A DNA stretch of 64,000 nt, from NCBI GenBank assembly GCA_025890175.1, contig JANPYM010000009.1:2410250-2474249 (forward strand), given 5' to 3'. Under the pieces are notes generated by a model, which was not told where the DNA came from, did not search any database, and saw only the letters and a program-made list of their open reading frames with translations. A program made the position numbers and the translations under genes. Below are positions 48,863 through 60,860 of this stretch, one piece after another. This DNA comes from Ciborinia camelliae (Eukaryota; Ascomycota; Leotiomycetes; Helotiales; Sclerotiniaceae). Position 1 is the first letter of the stretch. The number at the start of each line of letters is the position of its first letter.

Positions 48863-51400
48863 ACCTAGTGATTATTCAAAGAACACCTACCTACCTACCT
48901 ATTGCCCTTGAAATCTGCCCCTAGGTAGGAAGCAAAAGAAATCTTCTATGTCCGTTTAGTTTAGTTTAGTTTAGTTTAAATAATCTATACCTATATTTAA
49001 CATAAAATAATATAATTCGCCTCGCAACCTCCAATTCAAAAAAAAGCCCCTAAGAGCAAAGAAATTTTCAGGGATATACTGTAGGTAAGGTAAGGTAAAG
49101 CTCAAAATAAAATAAGATCTTGGAGGAGGGAGGAAGGGAGGGAGGAGACGATAAAATTTTCTGTATTGGTGCTGGGGTTAAGCCGATGTAGGTAGTAAAG
49201 TTTTTAATTGTAGATTGGGAGAGGAGGACTTCTATCTTTATGGATGATTGATTGATTAACATGCCCGGCTACTTAGTTTATAAAACACACGTTTCGAGGA
49301 AAGCGTAATGTGAAAGCTATTAGCTGATATCTGAATCGAGATCGAAATTTACTTCAAGTATACATAGGTATAAAGGAGATGATCAAGATCTAGGTTGTAT
49401 CTGTATACATATTCCTAAATACCATGGACCCATTACTACCTCTATATATCTATATAGATGTATGAATACTGTGGTGAAACAAAAGCGACGTAGAGTATCT
49501 ACCTCAGTAGTCTTAACTTTCTTGAATGAATATTCATCCATATTATCATAGAGTTAGATAGTTTTAGATCAAGGAAGTTATGCATAGATTGTGCATACTG
49601 AATCATCCAGCACGCATCTGCAATAATGGAAGGAACGTTAACCTTATTATACATGATGAAGAAGATATATATGTATGCATACAATTGCCGGATCAATAAA
49701 ATAAAAAGGAGAAAGCCAAGATTGAACTCGGAAGATCCTTCATCAATCAGCAAGCTATTACATTTCATCAAGACCTCCATCCAAGATATTTTATATGAAA
49801 AAAAGGACAACGAAACGAAAAAAAGTCTCGTGGCGGTGCATTTTGGATGATATAAGAGACTCAATGACTAAGAGGGATGAAGGGAATTCAAAAACCAAAT
49901 TTTACTATAGGTACCTAGGTATCTATGAATGGAATCTAGAATAGACTGACACCAATACTAAGGGAATAACTTGTATCTTATATCTCCAGCTTACTTTACC
50001 AAACTTCCACAATTGAGATCGAGATAGGGGATATGGGAAAGCTAGGTAGTGGGTGTGATACGTTGAAATCTATTGTAACTAGGTACTGGTAGGTAGGTAG
50101 GTGGTAGGTAGTCTTAGGGTTAATAAGTCGAGATTCATGATAAAATCAAGACCAAGATGAAGATCAAGAACATTTCGCGCAATAGTGGTCCTATTATGTA
50201 CGTAGATATTGATTCCCATTTATATGATATGAGAAGAGATAGATCTAGAGGTAGACGGAGTACTCTCTGCCAGCACCTATCTAGGTAGGTATCCAATGGT
50301 AAAGTCGACTCGCAGGTCCTACGATGTATAGTCTTCGAACTATCTACTTACCTACTCCAGATACCTAGTTTTGTGGATTCATGAGGGAGGGTATGATGAC
50401 TGTTTCTGAATACTTGTTCTGAGGTTTGTTGGTTTGTTTGTAAAGGTATGTAAGTTAGAGAGGTGATAGAATATCGTTCTTGGTTTGTGTTGAGATCGAT
50501 TGGGGATTTTAGGTTGTTTGTTTGTTGAGTCTTTGAGGTTTCGACTGTATATGCGTTCTCTCGATTCGTCAGACAGTGTACTTACCTACCTATCTTTCGG
50601 CAAATTTCCAGGAGCACTGGTAGATGTAATGCAGGTACAGATTGAAGAAACCTTTCATGAAGCTCGAGAAGCATACACAGGAGCTGCCCAGCAATAACAT
50701 CTTACCCAACTTTTCAATGAATCTGACCTCCATCTCGAATAAACAACATAATCGTTAGATATGTCGGGCCTGGTCTCTTTCAGCCAATCCTTGGTAACTT
50801 ACATAATTTGCTATCAATCTGCTGCAATACAGAGTATGAATAATAATTACGTCCTTAGAGCCATTTTTCGATTCCAGCGCCATTCTTGAATACCTAGGTC
50901 GATACAAGTCATCGCCAATCGGTACCCGATATTTTCACAGGAATTCTACTCGTAATATTATCTCGTCCGGCCTCCGGAGGGATTTGAAATCGTTTTTTTT
51001 TCGAATGCTCGCTCGAATTTTGAAATGAATATGTAAAAGAAATAAGAGGCTATATTGATTCTATCACGTCTTCACTTGGCATATGCTGGGAACATATGAC
51101 TAGGCTAGGTACACGGTCACGATAGCCGCAACTTAATTCTCGAAATGCACAAATAAAAAAATGCCATATCGATATGGATAGTGATGAATCTTCAATCGGC
51201 AGATTCGGGGAATATACGATAGGCAAAGAGAAAATTATAAACTTTTTGCTCACGGCATTGGGACGATAGCCGCAAAGTTAAATCGAGAATGGAGGATATC
51301 ATGACTACTCAATTACTTCTTTGGATTTGGGCATCTTGGCGATTAAACTGGATGTAGTAGGATATCGTAACCGCCAAGAGATAAGCACTGTAGAGCCGCG

Positions 51401-51456
51401 CGGGCCGTCCCCTTTGGAACTCAATTTATTTCTCCTCATTGATGGGGGCCGGCCCG
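51401..51456. repeat. GC-rich imperfect inverted repeat
   Basis: CGGGCCGTCCCC (51401-51412) faces GGGGCCGGCCCG (51445-51456), 11 of 12 bases pairing, with a 32-nt spacer. The GC-rich arms stand out from AT-rich surroundings. Origin unknown. Confidence 0.6.
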
Positions 51457-51814
51457 GAAGTTTAACTTAATCTAATCAATCAACGTCATCCATCAATAAG
51501 GTACTGGGTCGTTTCAAACGAAAATTTTCATGGCAATTATTCATTTTGGTAGTTTGGGAGAAGTTTTTCCATCTAGACTAGCCTGAGGTACGAGGTAGGT
51601 ACGTATTCTTGAAAGTGGATTAGACATTCAGGTACCTAGGTATGATTGGATGAGAATCATGGGATGGATTATAGATCATGGAAAGGAAGATGGGAAAGAC
51701 CTCGAAGTTAGGAACACAGAGAGAGAAGAACATTTGCATGGTCTTGAGAAGGAAGTTTGGAATATAGCGAGAGCGTTTACATGGTCTTGAGGTACCAGAC
51801 TTGAAAAAAGTTTG

Positions 51815-51905
51815 AAACAGGGCAATAGGGCAACAGGGCAACAGTGTAACAGTGCAAGAGGGTAACAGTGCACCAGAAAAACAGGGCAATAGTGTAACAG
51901 TGCAC
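51815..51905. repeat. Degenerate 8-16-bp tandem repeat (CAGGGCAA / CAGTGTAA)
   Basis: Repeated words ACAGGGCAA, ATAGGGCAA, ACAGTGTAA and ACAGTGCA occur about ten times in 90 nt, seemingly by local duplication with drift. Confidence 0.8.
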
Positions 51906-52727
51906 CAACACAGACCGCCAAGTAACTTATCTAATACTCCGTAAGACAGGATTGATTACAGTACTGGACCAAATTAACCGAGATACATTATCCACGTGTT
52001 TCATATTCTTATCCTTATCATTTACATCTTTTCATCTAATCGATCTCCTCTCCTCTCATTTCTTCTTTCATCTCATCATTCTCATCTGAATCATTCGGAT
52101 CCCGATCGAATGGGAGATTGAAGTGGGATGAGTAGGGAACATTGGAAGGAAGTAGCGTGGTATGGGTCATCACCCCCTTCCAATTCAAAATACCCATGCA
52201 AGCAACAAATATATTGCAAATTACCGCCATGGATGTATGATCACGTATCTTTTTTCCATCCAAAATCATCCACAATTAATACTTATCCAATCCAATTCGA
52301 GCTTCACCATATGAAATTGTGACTGACATAAGCTTTTTGATCATATTTCTAACCCTTTCGGGAGTTGGAACACCCCTTCATTGCCTTTACATACCAATTT
52401 TCAACAGGATAATTCGGACATTTGGTTTTTTGGGTACGGTTGGAATCTCCTCTACTACTCTACTAACCAGTTCATCTGATAATTCTGGGCTAGATCCCAC
52501 TCCTTGGACTTTGTATATATATCTTTTACTTGACCCAGATCCAAAATGAAATCTACATCGTTCAACAGCGTTTCTTCTCTTTACCATCACATTCATATAC
52601 ATAGTTCATTTCACTACTTCATTGATTGAAGCTTATCCGCAATCTTCCCAAACCAAAAACTTATTGTTTCACCATTCACAAAAACCACTTCAAGAATTTC
52701 CATCTATCAAAATCATCCAACTCAAAA

Positions 52728-53951
52728 ATGTCTTTCTCCAAGATCGCTATTGTGGCTGGTGCCGCTTTTATCTCGGGTGTGGCAGCACACGGACGTGTTC
52801 AAGGTATCACTGCCGATGGTGTTTGGTAAGTAAAGTTTAAATAAAGTTCGGGAACAAAAGCTTATATTTGAAATAGGTATGAAGGTTATAACCCATCTTT
52901 CCAATACGATCAAGTTGCGCCCGTCGTTGCGGGATGGTCTGATCCATCCGATCTATCCAATGGTTTCATCGCACCAGATGCTTATGCTACATCCGATATC
53001 ATCTGCCACTTGAGTGCTACCAACGCCAAGGGTTACGTTAATGTCACTGCCGGCTCGGAGGTTAACTTGCAATGGACTGCTTGGCCATCATCTCACCATG
53101 GTCCAGTTCTCGGTATGGATTTCTTCAATCCCAGGAAATAGACGTTGAACTAACAAATATCCCCAGACTACCTTGCGTCCTGTACCGCCGATGATTGTAC
53201 CACCGTCGACAAGACCGCTCTCGAATTCTTCAAGATCGATGGTGTAGGACTTATCGACGATAGCACCGTTCCAGGTACATGGGCCACCGATCAACTCATC
53301 GCCAACAACAACTCCTGGTCCGTCACCATCCCCGCATCCTTGGCCCCAGGTGCCTACGTCCTCCGACACGAGATCATCGCTCTCCACTCCGCCGAGGAGT
53401 CTGACGGTGCTCAAAACTACCCCCAATGTGTCAACCTCTGGGTTTCCGGAACGGGATCTGCCACACCCGCCAGCTCCGATACCGTTCTCGGAACGGCCCT
53501 CTACACCGAGTCCGAGGCGGGTGTTTTGGTTAATATCTATAATTCCCTCGCTTCGTATGTGGTTCCAGGTCCTACTCAATGGGCTTCCGCTACGGCCTCG
53601 GTCGTTCAAGGTTCTTCCGGTGTTGTAGCAACCTCTGCCGCAGTTGTTTCCTCGGAAGCTTCAACTGCCTCGTCTGCCGCTATCATCGCAACTTCAACCA
53701 AATCCGCCTCTTCTTCCGCCGCCATCATCGCATCTTCATCCAGCACCGCTTCTTCTTCCGCCGCTATCATCGCAACTTCAACCAAATCCGCCTCTTCTTC
53801 TGCCGCCATCATCGCATCCTCCGTAGCCACCACCGCCGCGCCTACTCTTTCTTCCGCCCCCCATGTCGTGGCCCATCTCGTCACCAGCTATGTGACCGTT
53901 ACGAGCGAGGTCACGACGGTCATCACGGTTACCGTTACTTCGGTTGCGTAA
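52728..53951 (+). CDS. AA9 lytic polysaccharide monooxygenase (paralogue 2)
   Basis: Second secreted AA9 LPMO. Exons 52728-52825, 52877-53112, 53167-53951 (introns 51 and 54 nt), 372 residues. The signal peptide [20 protein letters not shown] precedes HGRVQG, so His21 becomes the N-terminal copper ligand. [14 protein letters not shown] supplies the second His and [13 protein letters not shown] the axial region. It shares [20 protein letters not shown] with paralogue 1 almost word for word, and has one more intron. The C-terminal ~130 residues lack CBM1 and hold repeated [14 protein letters not shown] units. The last residues ([19 protein letters not shown]) are Val/Thr-rich and moderately hydrophobic. 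Different tails on otherwise similar catalytic domains suggest divergence in surface retention or substrate targeting. Confidence 0.95.
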
Positions 53952-55707
53952 ATCCATCTTGCTTTCTTTTTCGGACTCGGCATCGAAAAGGCATCGAAAA
54001 ATCAAAATCAAAAATCAAAACTATTTCTTTCTTTCTTTCTTTCTGCAGGGGATCCTTTGATAGAAAACCCTTTCCCTTGATATGATATCTGTCGACGGAT
54101 ATTCGTTTTCTTTTTAAAAAAGCTTTTTTTTCTTCCCCCTGCCCTCGTGTCTCTGGTTCTCGTTTCGGCTATCGGGTATAGCATGGCATACATTGCATAG
54201 CATCGGATGGATGGATGGATGGATGGATGGATGGAAAAATCTAGCTAGCTAGCTAGGTATGAATCAGCCAGCGGCTGGGCTTCAAAGAGTGGGGAAAAAA
54301 GATTCGGCTATCGCATGGTCGTATAGTCGCATGGGCGCCATGGCATTTCCAATTTCTTCTTGTATATATGTATTTATCTTTACCTTTACCTTTAGCCATT
54401 GTTTTGTTTTGTTTTGTTTTGTTTTGTTTTGTCTTTTTTCAGGTATAGAAATGAAATGAAAATTAAAAATTGTTTTATTATATTTTTTTGAACTTGGACT
54501 TGAACTTTGAGAGTGGGAGTGATTGTTTGGTCTTGGATTGGATTGGATTGCATGGTGAGTCGACTTGGTTTGGGTTTGAGATTTTCATCCTGGCCTTGTT
54601 TGATGTTTGATGTTTGATATTTGATGTTTGAGGATTTAATTGTATGATGTGAAGTGATGTGATGGGGTACTGCTAGTCTCATGGGTTTATTGTGATATAA
54701 GGGAATGGAAGGGATGGATTATTTATCGTCACGGTTGATTGTTGATCGTCAGAGAATTCAATCTTTATAGTGAAATAAAGTAGAGGCGATTGGACTTGGG
54801 ATTGGGATTGGACTTGGATTGAACTTGGAAGATGATTAAATGAGGATGGAATATGGGTTGGGATGGGATGGGATGGGATAGGGTGAGTGAGTGAGTGAGT
54901 GAGTACCTAGGAAGGTAAGTAAACATTCAAAAAGAAATAAAGGGGGAGGCGGGTTTGGGATTGATATAATGATATCGTACTGAATCTTACAGGCCAGTGT
55001 AGGACCTACAGTGAGAATTAGAGTTGGAGCATTAAGTTCTCGGTAGACGAATACCTAACTATATAGTTATATAGCCCTAGACATATTACACGTAAAGAAC
55101 GAAAGTTCAGTCAGAAGTTCACGTAATAATGCATTTGGGAGATATGCACGCGGATTTATTAATGGAAATGTTGGATATTTGGGGGGGGAGAGGGAGTTTG
55201 TATTTTTATTTGTGTTTAATGAATGGATTATTAATGAATCATAGATGTAAAGAATCTTAATGGAAGTCCATCACTTTAGATATTTAGACTCCGAGATGAA
55301 TGTATATTTAGGAGCTGTGCCTCTAATCGATGGTATAAGAAGAGGAAGGATATTGGGGGTGCGGGGTGGCTGGCTGGCTTTACTGTAAATCATTTTGGGA
55401 GAGAAGCATGATGTTTGCATTTGCATGGATGTAGGAATATGATTTAACTAAATACTATTAGGCTTTGAACTCAGAGGTTGAAGCGAAGAATACCTGTGGA
55501 ATAAATAAATGTAATATGATGAGGAAGAGGGAAGTGGTAGTAAGAATGGAAAAATTGGAATGGAAGAATTTCACAAATAGGTTGTGAGAATTTCTAGGAA
55601 GAATGAAAAATGACCATGAAATAAGCTTCATATACCTCTATAATTAGTGAGCATGTGAAATTTCCCTCTGACCATCAACGGTACTTTTCCCCGCCAATCA
55701 AAGACCA
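53952..55707. other. Spacer between convergent LPMO and P450 genes
   Basis: No gene seen. Contains CTTT, GGAT (54206-54234) and TTTTG (54406-54432) simple repeats and AT-rich sequence; both neighbouring genes end towards it. Confidence 0.7.
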
Positions 55708-57510
55708 TCAAACTCTCTTCTCCCACTTTAAATACATTTTTTCCGGATGCAACAATTGCAACAACAGCCTAAATCCCGTATCATCTCTAATCAACCCCCT
55801 CAACCTCTCCATCGCATCTTTCTCACTCTCTCCCTCAAGCTGCACAGGCTTCACCCGATACTCCCTAAACAACCCAACCAAAACACCCACAAACTCCACC
55901 TGAGAAAATTTCTTCCCGGGACAAACTCGAGCTCCACCCGACCAGGCAATGAACGGATTCGACGCCTTGGGGAATTCGAGGAAGGTTTCGGTGGCAGGAT
56001 TGGATGTATGGGGGGGCGGGGGAGAAGTTGCAAGGGCGGCTGAGGATGAAGATGTTGATGTGGGAATGATCCACCGAGAAGGTTCCCATGTAAGTGAGTT
56101 GCTTCCCCAATATCGAGGATGAGTGTGCATGGCGGAGTAACTGGGGATGATCATCGTATGAGGTGGAAGTACGTACGTTGAATCATTGACTTTGAGTTCT
56201 CGTGGTTCGGGACCGCTGGTCTTGACAATGGCAACAGGGGTGTAGAGACGTAATGTTTCGTACTATGAAACGAATTAGCATTTGTGAAAGTGGGAGTGGC
56301 TCAATTTTTGGATTGTTTCTGCTTGACTTACTGTAATAGCGAGACATCGCTTCAGGCGAGGAAATATTTCGGCATAGTTTGAGGTTTCTGCATCTTGATC
56401 ACCTAATACTTCATTGATCTCTTCCGCAATCCAATCTTGAACATCGGGACGAGTGGCAATTGATGCAATTGCAAAAGCTAATGAGTTTGCAGTGGTATCA
56501 TGACCAGCAAAATTAAACAAGAAGATATTGCCATAAATCTCTTGTTCTGTTAAGCCGCCTTGACTCGTACCTTCCTTGGTCTCCGCCTGAGACGCACGTA
56601 CAAGTGATATCATCAGATTATTGCCACCTGTGTTTCCATCTACTGCAGCTTGTTTTCCTTCCTCGTATGCATCTGTCATATAGTTTTTGAATGTAACTGT
56701 CGCTTCGTGAAGTGGCTTCCAACTTTTTGGTAACCACCATTTATCCAAATTATTTGGACCCAACGCAACCAACGCGAGACAATTATCCAATATCAACTTC
56801 AAAGCATCTCTGATATTAGCAAAACCTTGAGTAGCAGCAGAATCTTCCCCGGCTCCTTGAAATGGATATGATTTCCCAAACCCAGCACTAGACATCACAT
56901 GCAATGAGAGTGTACGTGTATCATCGGCAACAGTATTGATCGAAGGCTTGGATAACCAATATTTACGCATTCCGTTCGTCTGATGAATTACTTCCGACCA
57001 CACCACTGCATTGTTGTTTTCGTTGAAACATTTGGCCGTGATTTTGCGATGAAGTTGCCATTGTGTTCCTTCCGTCGTCGCGAGATTTGGTCCAAAGACG
57101 TTCAACATCTCTAACATCTCCGTTGGTCTGGTAAATTCTCGACTGCGCGCATTGATATCAATCAATGTTTCTGCATTGCAAAGCTGTAACCAATTCTTCC
57201 CAGGAGTCACGAGAATAAATGCATCGCCCAACTCTTGATGCGCCTTGTATCGATCGTGAATTTCCCATGATCGATAATTGAATCGAGTGAAATTTTTGGT
57301 GAAAGGTAGATGTTTGAAGTATGGTAAAATTTTGGTATCGACGGCCATCCAGAGAGGATTACCTGAATCGATAGGTAAGATCACGAGTGGTAGCCCAGTT
57401 TTCCTAGCTATGTTGTAATTAACAGCCAAAGAGTACAGCACGTAGAGAATCCATCCCATCACCGGGATGATGAAAGCTAGAAACAATGAATGGCCAATCA
57501 TGATTGTCAA
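55708..57510 (-). CDS. Cytochrome P450 monooxygenase
   Basis: ER-anchored heme-thiolate oxygenase. Exons 57510-56332 and 56262-55708 (69-nt intron, phase 0), 577 residues. The start at 57510 gives an N-terminal anchor (LFLAFIIPVMGWILYVLYSL). Motifs: I-helix FAGHDTTANS (about residue 335), ExxR as YETLRLY created exactly at the splice junction, and heme-binding WSGGARVCPGKKF with the proximal Cys at about residue 507 (codon at 55921-55923). A Ser/Pro-rich insertion (ALATSPPPPHTSNPATE) sits between the PERF-like region and the heme loop. Size is slightly above the usual ~500 residues. No biosynthetic cluster partners are adjacent, so substrate is unknown. Confidence 0.95.
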
Positions 57511-58703
57511 CTAAACAAGAGCAGTAGCTGTAATGAAGTATGATATTCACAACACAGAAGAGAATAATTTCGCACTGAAAACAATTATTCGCTTGATAAA
57601 TCAAAAATGGATATATGGGACTTCGATACTGAGTATCCACAATTGAAAGCAATGAAGAGGCATGGCGCTTACCAAAATTACAAGGGAAGAATTCAACCAC
57701 GTGCGTCTCCAGCTACACTTGTAGGGACTTTTGAGAGCTCCAGGGCTATTGTAAGTCATGCAAATTTTGGTTGTTATTTATGGAAATGATGATGATGTTA
57801 TTTACAAATGAATTTCCAACCATCAATGTATTAATAAGGCTAAAGATTAATCAACCCTACCGAATTATTCTACTGTAATCTTAACCCAATGAAGTAATAT
57901 CCGAACGAAAAGATTCGGACCCGAACCTAATTAGACTTTCAACCAATCACTTGTTGGTTTTAAATGTGCATCATGTAAGAACTTAGCGATATCCATTACA
58001 TCCATACCTGGGTAGCCGGTACATACATCTGGTATTACCCGATGGAAACAGAGCAAGATGTTACACAACTAGATTGATTGCCGGATGGTGTCTGTGGAGG
58101 ACCTAGGTAGGTATCACTTACACTTACTGGTATCCAATGATGGGGTAAGTCTGTGTCGGCGAACACTGTCGATAAAGGCGCAGACCATCAAAAGTTGGGG
58201 GCTATTCACTGTGATGGGTATTTGTATTACCCATTCAACTTATCCATATTCTGGGGCCTAGGTACGCGGCTAGTTTTATCTTACAGTTACTCTACCATAG
58301 GCTACCCGCCCCCGCCCACACCCCGCTCACATGCGTCATGGCTACGCTAATTTACTACTGCTACCCGTACTCAGCCGTGCTCAGCCTGATTTGATATCGA
58401 CATTCACATAGACAGCCACGCCATACAGTCCAAGGAAACAATTTAAAGAGAGAAAAAAAAGTCAAAGTATAAGGTTAACATTGAAGTCCGTAACGAAACT
58501 TCTACTTTCCCGTCATTCTTAAATTATTTTGGGTGTCAAAAGAACTTGTTCCTCGAGAATCCACATCAGAAAACATCTCTCTCTCAAGGCTGCAGCAAAA
58601 AGGATCCCCTGCATCTTATCTTGGGAGTTTCGATATACCTTGATATGGAAAAACAATAGGACATTTACTTCGATACAGAAAATCAAAGTCAACTCACCTC
58701 AAG
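57511..58703. other. Spacer between P450 and a small membrane protein gene
   Basis: Holds the two divergent promoters. No coding region recognised. Confidence 0.65.
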
Positions 58704-59078
58704 ATGCATTTTCCCGCCCTCATCGCCGACCAGCATTTAACCCCACTTCAAGACTCCACCATCGTCGAAGCAACACGTGTATCTCCTATCCAGATATTAT
58801 GCGTCACTTTTATTGCTCTTGGTCTGGTCACCAAGGCCGTCTTTGCGGTTGAAAGTTTGGATTGGTTGGATTGTGAGTTCTCTGCTTTTTACACACTTAA
58901 CAAGATGAAGCGTGACTAACTGGATCTTGTAGATGCGGTTCTTGGCTTTTTGGTATGTATCTTGGCAACCTATCTCAACATTCAAATGTATGATGAACGG
59001 ATAAACTAACACGAATCTTAGATATTTGGAATCTGGTATTGTCGTCGACCAGCCAAGGTTACGTACATCATTTTGTGA
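58704..59078 (+). CDS. 81-residue two-helix membrane protein with a micro-exon
   Basis: Inferred from splicing; no single open frame covers it. Exons 58704-58872, 58933-58952 (only 20 nt) and 59022-59078, introns 60 and 69 nt with GTGAGT and GTATGT donors, CTAAC branch sites and TAG acceptors; phases agree throughout. The product begins MHFPALIADQHLTPLQDS, has a hydrophobic helix at about 28-49 (ILCVTFIALGLVTKAVFAV) and a second at about 54-70 (LDYAVLGFLIFGIWYC) that exists only if all three exons are joined, and ends RRPAKVTYIIL. A reading frame that yields a coherent second membrane helix across two junctions supports a real gene. Function unknown. Confidence 0.7.
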
Positions 59079-59450
59079 AGTTGGGAATAAAATGGGTCTT
59101 GGCGTTGGTTGGCGTTGGCGTTGGTGCTGGTGTGGTAGGAAGGAATGAAACATGGCGATAGTTACGGTTTGGGTTGGGGCTCTGGATGCATTTTGATATC
59201 AATGGAAGGGCTGGATGGGAGCATATAAACTGGATTGATGGATGCATGCATGGATTTACATCATGGCGTAACTGGGACCACGAATACATGATTTAAACAA
59301 CATTTCACAGTTGATAGAGCACGTACATTGAATCAGAACATACTGCTCATGTTTTTGGGGTTGATTCACTCGATAGAAAACATTTAAAGTAAGTTTCACG
59401 TTCTGGCCAATGATAATCTGATACAAGAAATCATAAATTACACTAATACA
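59079..59450. other. Short spacer
   Basis: Nothing recognised between the small membrane protein gene and the 3' end of the MFS pseudogene. Confidence 0.6.
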
Positions 59451-60860
59451 CTAGATATTCATACCCGCACCCTCGAATTTCTCAGACCCACGAATCATCA
59501 TGGTCGACATCCCCAGCTCAGCAGACTTACCATCTTCTTTCAATTTCCTCCTTTCCTCGGCAACCTTCTTGAGATCAAACCATTGAATCCCGCAAGCAAA
59601 TGGCAAAGCCAAACTCGCCGCTGCTTAAAGCATAATACATTGCATCTCTACTCGCAGCCGCGCACTTTTCTCTCAATGCATCCAAGACAATCGCGGACCC
59701 ACCATCCAGATCCTGCAAACTAGAAGCGCTGACTTTAATGACCGCGTTTGTCGATACAGTGGTGATATGATCTGGTACACTGGTTAGCAATTTGGGGAGA
59801 AAGAGCGATGGTGCAATGCATACGAAAACCGAAAAACCTATTTTCTACATGAATACCGCGATAGCATTCCCAGTAAAATCATCTTCTTCACTCAACACAA
59901 TCTGTGAAGCCGTGTATGGAAGCTGCTGAGCCATTCTGATTCCCCATCCATTAAGTACCATATATGCAAACCATCAGATAGTTGAAGTGACGATATCAAT
60001 AGGAGCGAGAAGACCAACATCGATCATTGCGATTATGGTCCCGAGAATCATATATGGACGTACTGTAGTATCCCCATTCTGTGAAAATAGCTCCAGTGAA
60101 CGATAAACCGATTATTTGAGGGAGAACTATTGCGATGAATCGCGAGCTGCTTTTGATTGTAGTGACACCTTGTATCGATTGGGAGTAGATGCGGAGGTAG
60201 TAGGTATAGACAAAACTCATCATGCCAAAGTAGCATGAGAAATATACTTCTTATCAACATACCTATATCTTTGTCGAAGAATTCGCAGGGAAATTGTGGC
60301 ATCTTGATCACGTTTCTGTTGTAGGATACCGAATGATATAATGACTAAAACAAAACCAACGAATAATCCAACAACTTTAGATGATTTCCATGGTATTGTT
60401 TGTCTGCCCCATTGTAACGCTAAAAGTGGGCAATATATTGCTCCCAGGAATAGTAGAACTTCGCCGAAATCTATACGTCTCGATTTAGTGGAGAGATTTA
60501 AGGAATGATTCGAGTTTTGTGTACCTGCGATCCGAACGAACGATATGATGAAGATGAGCACAACACCACCCACCCATGGGCACATTACTATATTCTCATC
60601 AGTCTTTGTATCTTTGAACCATTAGGGTAGAAGAAATCTATCTATTACATCCAGAAACACCACCTCCAATTTGTTTTATCAATTAATACACTGTCGTTAA
60701 TAGGATCAATACAGGCGCTAATCACAAAAGAGCTAATACCCATGCCTCACCTACCTAATCCATAGATTTATTTTCCAACTTCACCACGAAATTGACAATA
60801 GCCAAACTCCTATATAGATTCCCGCCACTCCAAACCCAAGAATAGATCAGCCTCCGATGA
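59451..60860 (-). pseudogene. MFS multidrug-type transporter, broken by frameshifts and stops
   Basis: Remnant of a 14-helix (DHA2-like) drug:H+ antiporter. Recognisable pieces on the minus strand, spread over different frames: WRWCFWM near 60660, PWVGGVVLIFIISF, RRIDFGEVLLFLGAIYC, LALQWGRQTIPWKSS, DATISLRILRQR (60220-60585), then VYTYYLRIYSQSIQGVTTIK and IAIVLPQIIGLSFTGAI, then QLPYTASQIVLSEED, and finally FACGIQWFDLKKVAEERRK to a TAG at 59451-59453. The last junction needs a one-base shift near 59620-59640. The N-terminal third is hardly recognisable. It cannot encode an intact transporter. Confidence 0.8.

Larger units (their letters stand above)
45989..52727. other. 6.7-kb gene-free interval between two divergent AA9 genes
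   Basis: No coding region I can support. The first and last few hundred bases carry the two LPMO promoters (TATATA-type motifs near 46222 on the minus strand and 52508 on the plus strand). The middle is AT-rich with CTAC (48831-48862), TTTAG (48954-48977) and other simple repeats, a GC-rich imperfect hairpin at 51401-51456 and a degenerate repeat at 51815-51905. Confidence 0.7.
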
